Source: Paludisphaera borealis (GTDB taxonomy: Bacteria > Planctomycetota > Planctomycetia > Isosphaerales > Isosphaeraceae). From it: DNA of 64,000 bases. The stretch lies in the NCBI RefSeq assembly GCF_001956985.1, contig NZ_CP019082.1, positions 6,820,001 through 6,884,000 of the forward strand, in the 5' to 3' direction. Each line of letters starts with the position of its first letter. The first letter of the stretch is position 1. Below, piece after piece: positions 41,530-50,845 of this stretch. Under the pieces are notes generated by a model, which did no database searches, was not told the origin of the DNA, and saw only the letters and a list, made by a program, of their open reading frames with translations. A program made the translations under genes and the position numbers.

Positions 41530-44295
41530 ATGACGTCGCCCGCACGTTCCATGTCGGTGAGATTCGGAACGACCTCGCGCCGGGTTCTGGCATGCCTCGG
41601 GCTGGGGGCGGCGCTCGCTGTTTCCGGTCCGACGGCCGGGGCCGGCGACGCGAAGCCGGTTGACTACTTGCGCGACGTCAAGCCGCTGCTGGACAAGCGC
41701 TGTTTCGTCTGCCACGGAGCCCTCAAGCAGAAGTCGGGGCTGCGGCTCGACACGGCGAAGGCGATGCTCGAAGGGGGCGACGGCGGTCCGGTCGTGGAGC
41801 CGGGCAAGAGCGGCGAGAGCCTGATCGTCGAGGCCGTGACGCGGGACGAGTCGCGGATGCCCCCCGAAGGGGAGGCGTCGGCGCTGTCCAAGGACGAGGT
41901 CGCCATGCTCCGGGCGTGGATCGACCAGGGGGCGAAGGCGCCGGCCGACGAGAAGCCCCAAACCGACCCGCGTAAGCACTGGTCGTTTCGAGCGCCCGAG
42001 CGGCCGGCGGCCCCCGCCGTCTCCGCCGACCGGGCCGGCTGGGTTCGCAACCCGATCGACGCCTTCCTCGCGGTCGAGCACCAGAGGCACGGACTGACCC
42101 CAAGCCCCAGGGCCGAGCCGGCCGTCTTGATCCGCCGGCTCTATCTCGACCTGATCGGTCTTCTGCCCAGGCCCGAGGAGGTCCGGAAGTTCGAGAGCGA
42201 CCCCTCCGACCAGGCGTACGAGGCGATCGTCGACCGGCTGCTGGCCAGCCCCCAATACGGCGAGCGGTGGGGAAGGCACTGGATGGACGTCTGGCGGTAC
42301 AGCGATTGGGACGGCTTCGGCGCCGAGGTCCGCGAGAGCCAGCCCCATATCTGGCGATGGCGCGACTGGATCGTCGAGTCGCTCAACGCCGACCGGGGCT
42401 ACGACAAGATGATCGTCGCCATGCTCGCCGCCGATGAGGACGCGCCGGGCGACGCCGACGCGGTCCGGGCCACCGGATATCTCGTCCGGAACTGGTACCT
42501 GTTCAATCGCGACACCTGGCTCGACGCGACAGTGGAGCACACGTCGAAGGCCTTCCTGGGGATCACCCTCAACTGTGCGAAGTGCCACGACCACAAGTAC
42601 GACCCGATCGCCCAGACCGATTACTACGGGTTCCGGGCCTTCTTCGAGCCCCACAAGGTCCGCACCGACGCCGCGCCCGGCGAGCCCGACGCGACCAAGT
42701 CCGGCCTGGTCCGCGTCTACGACGCCGACCTCGCGACCCCGACGTTCCTGTACACGCGAGGCGATTCCGCGAAGCCCGTCAAGGACCACCCGATCGATCC
42801 CAAACTCCCGAAGGTGCTCCAGACGCAAGTCGCCCTCGCCGCGCCTCAGCCGATCGCCGTGCCCCGGTTCGAGTTCTACCGGGGGCTCGATCCGGCCGTC
42901 CGCAAGACGAAGGTCGACGCCGCACAGGCCGAGTTGGAAGCCCGACATGACGAGGCGAAGAAGGCCGACCAGACCCTTGCCGCCGCGACCAACCCGACCG
43001 CCGCCGCCCGCGCCAAGGCCGGCGTCGAGGCCGCCCGCAAGGGAATCGAAGCCGCCAAAGCGAACCTGGCCAGTCTGACCGAACGGATCAACGCCGACGA
43101 CGCAGCCTTTTCCGAACCGCCCGCGCCCGACGCGACGGCCAGGGCCCAGTCGGCCGCCAAGACCGAGCGCCGGGCCGACCTCCACACGGCCGAATGGAAC
43201 CTGGCGAAAGCCGACCTCGCCCTGGCCGACGCCGACACCGCCGTCGTCGACGCCAAGACGCCTGGCCTCGACGAGCGGAAGAAGGCCGCCGCCGCGACCA
43301 AGGCCCAGCGCGACAAGGCCCGGCTCGATCTCAAGACCAAGGAGCAGGCCGTCCGCCAGGAGGCGAAAGCCTACTCCCCGCTCGCCCCCCAGTACCCTCG
43401 AACGACCTCCGGAAAGCGGCTGGCCCTCGCCCGCTGGCTGACCCATCGCGACAACCCGCTCACCGCACGTGTTTCAATCAACCACATATGGATGCGTCAC
43501 TTCGGAACGCCGCTGGTCGCCTCGGTCTTCGACTTCGGCGTCAACGGCTCAGCGCCGTCGCACCCGGCCTTGCTCGACTGGCTGGCCCGCGAGCTGGTCG
43601 ATTCGGGGTGGAGCATGAAGCCGATCCACCGGCTGATGGTCACCAGCAGCGCCTACCGGATGCGGTCGTCGACCGGGGGCCCCGGCGATCCCAACCTGGC
43701 CGCCGACCCGGGCAACCGGCAGTACTGGCGGATGAACGCCCGGCGGATGGAGGCCGAGACGGTCCGCGACAACCTCCTGTGGCTAACCGGCGGCCTCGAC
43801 CTGGCCCTCGGCGGCCCGGACCTCGACCCCGAGACGGCCATGACCGTCCCTCGCCGGAGCCTCTATTTCCGCCATTCCAAGGAGAAGCGGGTGCCGTTCC
43901 TGCGGATGTTCGACTCCTCGAACGTGACTTCGTGCTACCGCCGGACCGAGAGCGTCGTCCCCCAGCAGGCGCTCGCGCTGGCCAACAGCCCACTCAGCCT
44001 GGCGCAGGCCCGGCGGTTGGCCGCGACCCTGGAGACGACGCCGGTCAACGACGCCGCGTTCATCGCGACGTCCTTCGAGCGAGTCCTCGGCCGCAAGCCT
44101 CGTCCTCAAGAGCAGGAAGCCTGTACGGCCTTCCTGAGAAGCCAGGCCGAGCGACTGGGCGAGCCGGCGAAGCTGTCGGCCTTTCCGCCGAGCCCCGCCG
44201 CGGCGGTGGCCCCGGCGGCCGACAAGGCCCGGCGGGCTCGCGAGGACCTCGTCCACGTGCTGTTCAACCATAACGACTTCGTGATGATTTATTGA
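41530..44295 (+). CDS. Cytochrome-type DUF1549/DUF1553 protein (planctomycete PSD family)
   Basis: 921 residues with a signal peptide. PSCyt1-type haem motif CFVCHG (Cys58, Cys61) opens the mature protein; DUF1549 follows (RRLYLDLIGLLPRPEEV; ASPQYGERWGRHWMDVWRYSD); a second haem-type CAKCHDHKYDP lies near 353. Residues about 470-610 are a long Ala/Lys/Glu coiled coil, an unusual insert. DUF1553 closes it (ISINHIWMRHFGTPLV; QALALANSPLSLAQARRLA). These proteins are thought to be redox or polysaccharide-related envelope enzymes, unproved. The DUF1501 gene starts 13 bp downstream. Confidence 0.9.
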   Translation: MTSPARSMSVRFGTTSRRVLACLGLGAALAVSGPTAGAGDAKPVDYLRDVKPLLDKRCFVCHGALKQKSGLRLDTAKAMLEGGDGGPVVEPGKSGESLIVEAVTRDESRMPPEGEASALSKDEVAMLRAWIDQGAKAPADEKPQTDPRKHWSFRAPERPAAPAVSADRAGWVRNPIDAFLAVEHQRHGLTPSPRAEPAVLIRRLYLDLIGLLPRPEEVRKFESDPSDQAYEAIVDRLLASPQYGERWGRHWMDVWRYSDWDGFGAEVRESQPHIWRWRDWIVESLNADRGYDKMIVAMLAADEDAPGDADAVRATGYLVRNWYLFNRDTWLDATVEHTSKAFLGITLNCAKCHDHKYDPIAQTDYYGFRAFFEPHKVRTDAAPGEPDATKSGLVRVYDADLATPTFLYTRGDSAKPVKDHPIDPKLPKVLQTQVALAAPQPIAVPRFEFYRGLDPAVRKTKVDAAQAELEARHDEAKKADQTLAAATNPTAAARAKAGVEAARKGIEAAKANLASLTERINADDAAFSEPPAPDATARAQSAAKTERRADLHTAEWNLAKADLALADADTAVVDAKTPGLDERKKAAAATKAQRDKARLDLKTKEQAVRQEAKAYSPLAPQYPRTTSGKRLALARWLTHRDNPLTARVSINHIWMRHFGTPLVASVFDFGVNGSAPSHPALLDWLARELVDSGWSMKPIHRLMVTSSAYRMRSSTGGPGDPNLAADPGNRQYWRMNARRMEAETVRDNLLWLTGGLDLALGGPDLDPETAMTVPRRSLYFRHSKEKRVPFLRMFDSSNVTSCYRRTESVVPQQALALANSPLSLAQARRLAATLETTPVNDAAFIATSFERVLGRKPRPQEQEACTAFLRSQAERLGEPAKLSAFPPSPAAAVAPAADKARRAREDLVHVLFNHNDFVMIY

Positions 44296-44308
44296 TCGGA
44301 GCCGCCTT

Positions 44309-45790
44309 ATGAACGATCAAGCCAGTCGTCACTCCCGCCGCACGTTCCTCACCCAGACGGGCCTCGGCTTCGGCCTCGGCGGCGTGGCCCTTTCGGCGAT
44401 GCTCCAGCGCGACCAGGTCGTGAGGGCCGACGCCGATCTGGACTGGCGGCTTCCCGATGGCAAGCCCCACTTTCCGCCCCGGATCAAGAACGTCATCTGG
44501 GTGTTCATGGTCGGCGGCACGAGCCACGTGGAGAGCTTCGATCCCAAGCCGGCGCTCGTCAAGTACGCCGGCAAGACGATCGCCGAAACTCCGTACGCCG
44601 GGGCCGTCACCAACCCGCTGAGCAAGAACGTCCGGGTCCTGGTCGCCGACCAGGCCAACGGCCACATCCGCCAGATCCTCTATCCGCTTCAGGTCGGCTA
44701 TCGCAAGCGCGGGGAGGCGGGGATCGAGATCAGCGATTGGTGGCCGCACCTCAGCGGCTGCGTCGACGACCTGGCCGTGGTCCGATCGATGTGGACCACC
44801 GACAACGACCACGGCGCGCAGCTTCAGTTCCACACGGGCCGGCACATGCTGGAAGGGCCGTTCCCGACGATCGGCTCGTGGGTCCATTACGGCCTGGGCT
44901 CGCTCAACGACGACCTCCCGGCGTTCGTGGTGCTCGGTACTCCGATCGCCGATTGCTGCGGCGGGCTCGGGGGCCACGGGGCCAACTACCTCGGCCCCGA
45001 GCACGACGGCGTCCAGCTCGCCGTCGACCTCAAGAACCCGCTGCCGTTCGCGTCGCCCGGCGGCGACGTCTACCGCGAGGAGCAAGACGGCGAATCGGCG
45101 CTCCTGGGTCGGTTGAACCGGCTGTCGGCGGTCGAGCATCCCGAGGACCAGGCCTTGCAGGCGCGGATCAAGTCGTACGAGCTGGCGTTCCGGATGCAGA
45201 CGGCGGTCCCGGAGGTCATGCAGTTCGGCCAGGAACCGAGGCCGACGGCGGGCCTCTACGGCCTTGACCGCGACGCCTCGCGGCCGTTCGGCGAGATGTG
45301 CCTGACGGCCCGCCGGTTGGTCGAACGCGGGGTCCGGTTCGTCCAGATCTTCCACGGCAGCAACGGCGGCGCGGGCTCGTGGGACGCCCACGGCGGCCTC
45401 CGCCAGAACCACGCCTCGATGTGCGCCCAGGTCGACCAGCCGATCGCCGGCCTGCTCAAGGACCTCAAGCGCCGGGGTCTGCTCGACGAGACCCTGGTCG
45501 TCTGGGCCACCGAGTTCGGCCGGACCCCTGGAGCCCAGGGAGGCGACGGCCGCGACCACCACCCGTTCGGCTTCTCCATCTGGATGGCCGGCGGCGGCGT
45601 CAAGGGGGGGACGGTCCACGGCGCCACCGACGAGCTGGGCTTCCACGCCGTCGAGGACCGCCACTACGTCACCGACGTCCACGCCACCGTCTTCCAGCAG
45701 CTCGGCCTCGATCCTCACCGCCTCGAAGTCCCCGGCCATAAACGCCTGGAAATCGACTACGGCAAGCCGATCTCGGCGATCCTCGCCTGA
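44309..45790 (+). CDS. DUF1501 protein with Tat signal
   Basis: 493 residues. A twin-arginine signal SRRTFLTQTGLGFGLGG starts it, indicating export of a folded protein. The DUF1501 domain contains VFMVGGTSHVESFDPKPA, TGRHMLEGPFPTIGSWVHYGL, FVQIFHGSNGGAGSWDAHG and VVWATEFGRTPG, with metal-binding-type His/Asp as in the alkaline phosphatase/sulfatase superfamily. It always accompanies DUF1549/DUF1553 proteins; the pair's reaction is unknown. Confidence 0.92.
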   Translation: MNDQASRHSRRTFLTQTGLGFGLGGVALSAMLQRDQVVRADADLDWRLPDGKPHFPPRIKNVIWVFMVGGTSHVESFDPKPALVKYAGKTIAETPYAGAVTNPLSKNVRVLVADQANGHIRQILYPLQVGYRKRGEAGIEISDWWPHLSGCVDDLAVVRSMWTTDNDHGAQLQFHTGRHMLEGPFPTIGSWVHYGLGSLNDDLPAFVVLGTPIADCCGGLGGHGANYLGPEHDGVQLAVDLKNPLPFASPGGDVYREEQDGESALLGRLNRLSAVEHPEDQALQARIKSYELAFRMQTAVPEVMQFGQEPRPTAGLYGLDRDASRPFGEMCLTARRLVERGVRFVQIFHGSNGGAGSWDAHGGLRQNHASMCAQVDQPIAGLLKDLKRRGLLDETLVVWATEFGRTPGAQGGDGRDHHPFGFSIWMAGGGVKGGTVHGATDELGFHAVEDRHYVTDVHATVFQQLGLDPHRLEVPGHKRLEIDYGKPISAILA

Positions 45791-45877
45791 CGCCGCTTGA
45801 CGACTCGACGAAACTCCGAGTCTCATGGACGTCCACCCCGTTGAACGGCTTTCGCCTGGACGGAGAGTTCCCCGATC

Positions 45878-46573
45878 GTGAACGTCTACTATCTGTCGAC
45901 CCAGGACGGCCAGCGGTTCTTCTACTACGACGCCTCCGAAACCGCGGCGGACAAGACCGGCGCGGGCGCGTCGAAATCGGCCGGCTTATGGGGGTGGGCG
46001 GAGGGGAAATGGAACACGATCCAGAAGGGGATGGACGACCCGAACGGAGGCGTGACGCGCCGGATCGGCCGGGTCTGGAACTGGCTCCATTCGTTCAGTC
46101 ACCCTGACGAGACGATGCTCGTCCAGTTCGGCTCCGCGAACGAGGTCGTCCTTCACTACCCGGCGACGCTGTCGATCGACCGCGTCCAGAAAGACTGGAA
46201 ACGCTTCCTTAAGCGTCGATCGCGGTCGCACGCCTTCTGGATGGGCGTCAACGCCGTCGCGCTTCCGTTCGGGACCCTGCTCGCGATCTTGCCCGGCCCC
46301 AACGTGATCGGCTTCTGGTTCTTCTATCGGGCGATCTACCACTTCCTCGCCGTGCGAGGCGTCCGTCGCGTCCGCCGGGGGACCGTCCCCACTCGCTGGC
46401 GGGCCGAAGGATCGCTCGACGCGCCGATCTCACACGACGAGAACCGTGGCCCGAGCCACGAAGCCCTGGCCGCCGGGGCCAAACTCGGCGATTATCTCCA
46501 CTGGTCGAGACCCAAGGATTCCGCAACCCATCCCGAGAATCCGAATTCCGACGCCGGACGACCGGGCGGTTAA
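45878..46573 (+). CDS. K+/H+-exchange-related membrane protein
   Basis: 231 residues from GTG 45878 (GGAGAG upstream). Central hydrophobic segment MGVNAVALPFGTLLAILPGP, then NVIGFWFFYRAIYHFLAVRG, fits the Mit_KHE1-type family named from mitochondrial K+/H+ exchange. A preceding basic stretch (KDWKRFLKRRSRS) and an N-terminal soluble part with FFYYDASE are present. Transport has not been shown for bacterial members. It ends 18 bp before the EEP gene. Confidence 0.65.
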   Translation: MNVYYLSTQDGQRFFYYDASETAADKTGAGASKSAGLWGWAEGKWNTIQKGMDDPNGGVTRRIGRVWNWLHSFSHPDETMLVQFGSANEVVLHYPATLSIDRVQKDWKRFLKRRSRSHAFWMGVNAVALPFGTLLAILPGPNVIGFWFFYRAIYHFLAVRGVRRVRRGTVPTRWRAEGSLDAPISHDENRGPSHEALAAGAKLGDYLHWSRPKDSATHPENPNSDAGRPGG

Positions 46574-46591
46574 TCCCTATTATACATCAAC

Positions 46592-47317
46592 ATGCGACTA
46601 CTCAGCTACAACATCCATAAAGGCATCGGCGGGCGTGACCGCCGGTATCGGCTCGACCGCGTGATCCAGGTCGTCGAGCAAGAGAACCCGGATTTGATCT
46701 GCCTTCAGGAGGTCGATCGCCAGGTGGCGCGGACGCGGCACGACGATCAACCGCGACGGTTCGTCGAGGCGTTCCATCCGGCCGACCACCTCTACCAGCT
46801 CAACGTCAAGCTGAAGGAAGGGGGGTACGGCAACCTCGTTCTCTCCCGGTGGCCGTTTCAGGCGCACCACCAGGTCTCGCTGCGGCTCAAGCGACGGAAG
46901 CCCAGGGGTGCCCAGATGTTCGTCGTCGCAACGCCCGAAGGCCCGTTACACCTCGTCCACTGGCATCTCGGCCTCGCCGAGAAGGAGCGCCACTGGCAGG
47001 CCGAGCACCTGTTGCAGCACGCCCTCTTCCGCGAGGGCTCTCACTTGCCGACCCTGATCGTGGGCGACTTCAACGACTGGCGGAACACGCTCGGACCGGG
47101 GGTGCTCGGCCGGGGGGGCTTCCGCCAGTTGACCTCGCCGCGGTCGCGGTTCCGGTCGTTCCCGGCGTACTTCCCGGTCACGGCGATCGACAAGGCGTTC
47201 ACGCGCGGCGGACTGATCGTCCGGCAGGCGCGGATCGCCCATTCGCGGCTCGCCCGCGACGCCTCCGACCATCTCCCGCTGGTGATCGATTTCCACATCG
47301 ATCCGCCTCAGGCCTGA
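46592..47317 (+). CDS. Endonuclease/exonuclease/phosphatase (EEP) family hydrolase
   Basis: 241 residues. EEP motifs: LLSYNIHKGIGG at the start, CLQEVDRQ with the metal-binding Glu, HWHLG, IVGDFNDW and the terminal ASDHLPLVIDF. Family members cleave phosphodiesters in DNA, or lipids such as sphingomyelin and cardiolipin. It is a cytoplasmic protein by sequence, without a signal peptide. Substrate open. Confidence 0.9.
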   Translation: MRLLSYNIHKGIGGRDRRYRLDRVIQVVEQENPDLICLQEVDRQVARTRHDDQPRRFVEAFHPADHLYQLNVKLKEGGYGNLVLSRWPFQAHHQVSLRLKRRKPRGAQMFVVATPEGPLHLVHWHLGLAEKERHWQAEHLLQHALFREGSHLPTLIVGDFNDWRNTLGPGVLGRGGFRQLTSPRSRFRSFPAYFPVTAIDKAFTRGGLIVRQARIAHSRLARDASDHLPLVIDFHIDPPQA

Positions 47318-47335
47318 TCCGAGCGGCCGTCCGCG

Positions 47336-49300
47336 CTAGCGGGTCGCGGACGGCTCGATCGTGGAGAGGACCTCGTCCAGGGCGGTTCGGCAGGCGTCGA
47401 GCACCTGGGAGAGCGCCCCGTTCGCCGACTCGTCCGACGTCTCGCCGGGATCGGTTTCGAGGTTGTAGAGCTGCTCGCAGCCGTCGCCGCGGCGGATGTA
47501 CGCATGGTTCTCGGCGACCACGGCCTTCAGGCTCTTGCGGGCGTCCGTATGCTCCTGGACGTCGCGCTCGTCGACCGGCCCTCGAAGCTCGGAGAAAGGG
47601 GTCGAGATCGCCTGGGACGGCTCGGCCGGCGACGCGCCCCAGGTGGTCGCCAGCGAGGCTCCAGGGAACGGCGAGTTCTTCGCGAGTCCGAGCACGTCGA
47701 GGACCGTGGCGGGCAGGTCGCGCAGGCTCACCGCCTCGGAGACGACGCGGCCCTCGGGGAGCCGGCCGGGCAGGCTGATCAGCAGGGGGACGTGGACCTC
47801 CTCGCCGTGGAGGCTCAGGCCGTGGCCAAAGTCGCCGTGCTCGCCGAACTGCTCGCCGTGGTCGGAGGTCAGAATCAACAGGGTGTGATCGAGTTCGCCC
47901 CGCTCGCGAAGGACGTCGACGAGCGCCCCGATCCGCTGATCGAGGGCTGCAAGGCAGTCGTCGTAGGCGTCGCGGGCGATCCGGACTTCGTCGGGGCCGA
48001 GGGCCTTCTTGTCGATCTTCTGCCAATCGCGAAGCATCGCCGACGCCCGGCTCGACAGGCCTTCCGGCGTGAACCGAGGGGTCTCCCCGCGCGGCAGGAG
48101 GTAGGGGTCGTGCGCGTCGAAGAAGTTGAGGAAGGCGAAGAACGGCTTCGGACCGGTCTTCGCAAGCCAGTCGAGGAACTCGCGGTTGACCGTCGAGGCG
48201 TCCTTGCGCGAGAAGTCGAGGTCGACGTCGCGGACCGAGCCGGCCGGCCGCCAGGCACCCGTCAGCGACTGGGCGCGCATCGCGGCGCGGGTGAGGAACC
48301 AGCCCAACGACGACGATCGGACGACCTCGCCGAGCGTGATCGGGTAGTCGGCGTAGACCTGGAACCCGCGCGACAGGCCCGACTCGTGGCCGCAGAAGAA
48401 CGGGTTGGCGACGAAGCCCCCCGTCGCATAGCCCGAATCGCGCAGGTGCTCGGCGAGCGTCGGATAGCCGCCGTCGAGCCACCCCCTGCGCTCGACGCCC
48501 AGCTCGCTCGGCCACCTCGCCGTAAACATGTTCGAATGCGAAGGCAACGTCCACGACGCGGCGGCGCGGGCGTGGTCGAAGCGGACGCCGCGCTCGGCCA
48601 GCCGCTTCAAATTGGGGGTCGTGTCGCGGTCGTATCCATAGAGGCTCAGTCGATCGGCGCGGACGGTGTCGAGCACAATCAGGAGGACGTTGAGATCGCG
48701 TCCCGCCAGGGCCGCTCGGTCGCCCCGCCGCCAGACCCGCGCCCGAGCGTCGTGCAGGAACACGATCGACCCCAGCGCGGCCAGCGCGGCGAACAGGATC
48801 GGCAGGCTGTGACGGACCACCCGCCGCAGGCCGTCGGCACGGCGTTCGAGCCAGGGCGAGCCGCGGACGGCGAGGCCGCCGGCGAGCAAGACGCAGGTGG
48901 CTGAATGCAAGCCGCGCACCAGCATGAGCTGACAGAGGACGGCCGCGAACAAGAAGATCGCCAGGACCACGCGGTTGGCCGATCGACCGGCGAACTTCGA
49001 GAGGGCGAACGAGCACAGAACGCCCAACCCCAGGAACAGGAGCAGGTCGGACGCGGGAACCATCCAGACGAAATGGCGGCTCCTCAGGAAAAACCCTTTC
49101 TCCTGAAGTTGGACCCGAACCACCAACAGGAGCAATTCAAGGAACCCCGCCGCCAGGCCGAACCACGCGGACGTCGCCAGGACGTCCCGCAGCCTCACGC
49201 CACCGAACGCGCCAACGTCCCTCGTCCCGGTCTCATCCGCAGGTTCCTTGATGCTTCTCTCGGCCGGAGCGCCCAGCTCGTCGCCCTGCAACCTGGTCAC
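47336..49300 (-). CDS. Membrane-bound sulfatase-superfamily hydrolase with Thr in the active site
   Basis: 654 residues from GTG 49300, which overlaps the stop of the 59-residue ORF (GTGA). Four hydrophobic helices between about 45 and 180 (GLAAGFLELLLLVVRVQ; LAIFLFAAVLCQLMLV) lead to the catalytic domain: NVLLIVLDTVRADRLSLYG (metal Asp), ASWTLPSHSNMF at the nucleophile, and TSDHGEQFGEHGDFGHG. The usual formylglycine Cys (CxPxR) is Thr here, so it is more like phospho- or sulfo-transferases with Thr. A longer frame to 49489 reads through the small ORF. Confidence 0.85.
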   Translation of the reverse strand: MTRLQGDELGAPAERSIKEPADETGTRDVGAFGGVRLRDVLATSAWFGLAAGFLELLLLVVRVQLQEKGFFLRSRHFVWMVPASDLLLFLGLGVLCSFALSKFAGRSANRVVLAIFLFAAVLCQLMLVRGLHSATCVLLAGGLAVRGSPWLERRADGLRRVVRHSLPILFAALAALGSIVFLHDARARVWRRGDRAALAGRDLNVLLIVLDTVRADRLSLYGYDRDTTPNLKRLAERGVRFDHARAAASWTLPSHSNMFTARWPSELGVERRGWLDGGYPTLAEHLRDSGYATGGFVANPFFCGHESGLSRGFQVYADYPITLGEVVRSSSLGWFLTRAAMRAQSLTGAWRPAGSVRDVDLDFSRKDASTVNREFLDWLAKTGPKPFFAFLNFFDAHDPYLLPRGETPRFTPEGLSSRASAMLRDWQKIDKKALGPDEVRIARDAYDDCLAALDQRIGALVDVLRERGELDHTLLILTSDHGEQFGEHGDFGHGLSLHGEEVHVPLLISLPGRLPEGRVVSEAVSLRDLPATVLDVLGLAKNSPFPGASLATTWGASPAEPSQAISTPFSELRGPVDERDVQEHTDARKSLKAVVAENHAYIRRGDGCEQLYNLETDPGETSDESANGALSQVLDACRTALDEVLSTIEPSATR

Positions 49301-49476
49301 GTCCTCGAACCTCGGCTCGACGCAACGGCCTTCCAGCGACGGATTCGCTCCTTGGCCAGACGGAACGGAAATGCGCCCGCCATCATCACCAAGCCCACAA
49401 TCGAGCCGACCAGCGAGATCACCGGAAGCTGAACTTCGGGGCCGAAATACGCCAGAACCGTCGAAACATGATTCAT
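49297..49476 (-). CDS. 59-residue membrane ORF coupled to the sulfatase
   Basis: Begins MNHVSTVLAYFGPEVQ at ATG 49476, then a hydrophobic helix LPVISLVGSIVGLVMMAGAF and a basic tail PFRLAKERIRRWKAVASSRG. Single-span, N-out type, positive-inside C-terminus. It ends in TGA overlapping the sulfatase GTG by four bases, so translation is coupled. It is a different frame from the sulfatase and its composition (hydrophobic helix plus basic stop-transfer) argues for a genuine gene. Function unknown. Confidence 0.7.
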   Translation of the reverse strand: MNHVSTVLAYFGPEVQLPVISLVGSIVGLVMMAGAFPFRLAKERIRRWKAVASSRGSRT

Positions 49477-50118
49477 AACAAGATCTCAATAGAGACGACG
49501 AACCACAGTCATGACGATAACAATGCCATCATGACTGGACGATTCGCCTCGTGGGATCGAGACGCATATGCAAATTCAAGCAAGACGCAACACCGCGGGT
49601 GCCGGACGTTCGGCGAAGCGATTCGAATTCAGAAAGTCGGCAGAGAGTGGATGCTCCCCCGAGATCGAACGTGAGACCGTGCAGGATCGGTCTGAAAAAC
49701 GGTGGCGAGAGTCACCGGTAGGTCACTCGGCGCGACGTCCCCAAATCGCCACTCGAAGCAAGGCGCGGACCCGTGGCATGAGGTCCTAGGGAATTGAGCG
49801 TCAGATCGGACCGACCTGGCCCGGTCTTCCGGCACCGTAATTTTTTTTCATCGCGCCTTGCGCGCGGGGCGACTTGAAGGAGCTGTGTTGTGGTCCGCCC
49901 CCGGCCGGGGCCCCGAGGTGATTCTTCGTCGTCGAGTCTTGTCGGCCGCGGAGGCGGGGGGTTACACTTCGAAAGCGGCCGCGTCCTTGGCCGAGTCGAC
50001 GTGGTGTTAATCATGGGATGGAATGGAGATGAGGCCGGCGCGTCGGGTCGAGAACCACGGGACGCGGCAAAGCCCATCGATGGGTTACAACCACCGTACT
50101 GGAGATCGAATAGACGTC
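49477..50118. other. Intergenic region with an orphan T-tract
   Basis: About 640 bp divergent between the small membrane ORF and the second methyltransferase. A weak hairpin (49807-49831) is followed after nine bases by eight T (49841-49848), like an imperfect terminator though no plus-strand gene precedes it. No tRNA or riboswitch pattern recognised. A small RNA between 49500 and 49850 is possible. Confidence 0.4.
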
Positions 50119-50805
50119 ATGTCGCACCTGGAAACGCAAGCCTCGCCGGACACGCCTACCACCCCGACGGAATCGTACCCGTACTTCGATTACGTGCGTC
50201 AGGACATCCTCAGGATGATCCCCGACGACGGCGTGAAGATCGGTTCGGTCGGTTGCGGCCGCGGGGTCACCGAGGCCCTCCTGGTGGAAAAGGGACGTGA
50301 GGTCCACGGGGTGGATGTCAGCGAAGAGGCGATCGAGGTCGCCAAGCGGCGTCTGACCTCGGCACGCGTCATCGCTCCCGACGATCGCCGTCCGTTCGAG
50401 GACGACAGCCTCGACGGCTTGATCCTGGCCGACGTGATCGAGCACATCCCCGCCGCGTGGGACGCGCTGGCGTCTTACGTCCGGGCGGTCCGGCCCGGAG
50501 GTTGGGTCGTCATCAGCGTCCCGAACATGCGAAACCTCAACGTGATCGCCCAGTTCATCATCCTGGGCGACTGGCCTGAGAAATCGATGGGGACCTTCGA
50601 CGCCACCCACATCCAGAACATGAGCCGACGCCGCCTCGAACGGTGGTGCAAGAACGCCGATCTATCGTTCGAAAAGTGGTTCGACAAGTACGAGAGCCAC
50701 TCCTGGCGCGGTCGATGGATCAAGGGGTTCGACACGATCACCTTCCGGCTGTTCCACGACATCTTGTCGTACCAGATTCAGTGCCGATGTCGGAAGCAGT
50801 CGTGA
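50119..50805 (+). CDS. Class I SAM-dependent methyltransferase (paralogue of 5163-5825)
   Basis: 228 residues from ATG 50119. Motif I GSVGCGRGV, then VHGVDVSEE, SLDGLILADVIEHIP and RPGGWVVISVPNMRN; the core matches the protein at 5163-5825 nearly block by block, the tails differ (SLSFEKWFDKYE here). Substrate unknown. Divergent from the minus-strand genes on its left; the MFS gene ends 40 bp downstream on the opposite strand. Confidence 0.85.
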   Translation: MSHLETQASPDTPTTPTESYPYFDYVRQDILRMIPDDGVKIGSVGCGRGVTEALLVEKGREVHGVDVSEEAIEVAKRRLTSARVIAPDDRRPFEDDSLDGLILADVIEHIPAAWDALASYVRAVRPGGWVVISVPNMRNLNVIAQFIILGDWPEKSMGTFDATHIQNMSRRRLERWCKNADLSFEKWFDKYESHSWRGRWIKGFDTITFRLFHDILSYQIQCRCRKQS

Positions 50806-50845
50806 TCGATCGGCCTCGCCGCGCGCTCGACGAGGCGACTCCGCG

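Noticed and set aside
41239-43446. 735-codon minus-strand open frame
   Set aside because: Antisense of the DUF1549 gene; Gly/Val-rich low-complexity product.
47336-49489. 717-codon version of the sulfatase
   Set aside because: Its first 63 residues overlap the better 59-residue membrane ORF in another frame; the GTG at 49300 gives a cleaner start.
49650-49790. tRNA or riboswitch
   Set aside because: The stretch with GGTGGCGAGAGTCACC has no cloverleaf or known riboswitch consensus.
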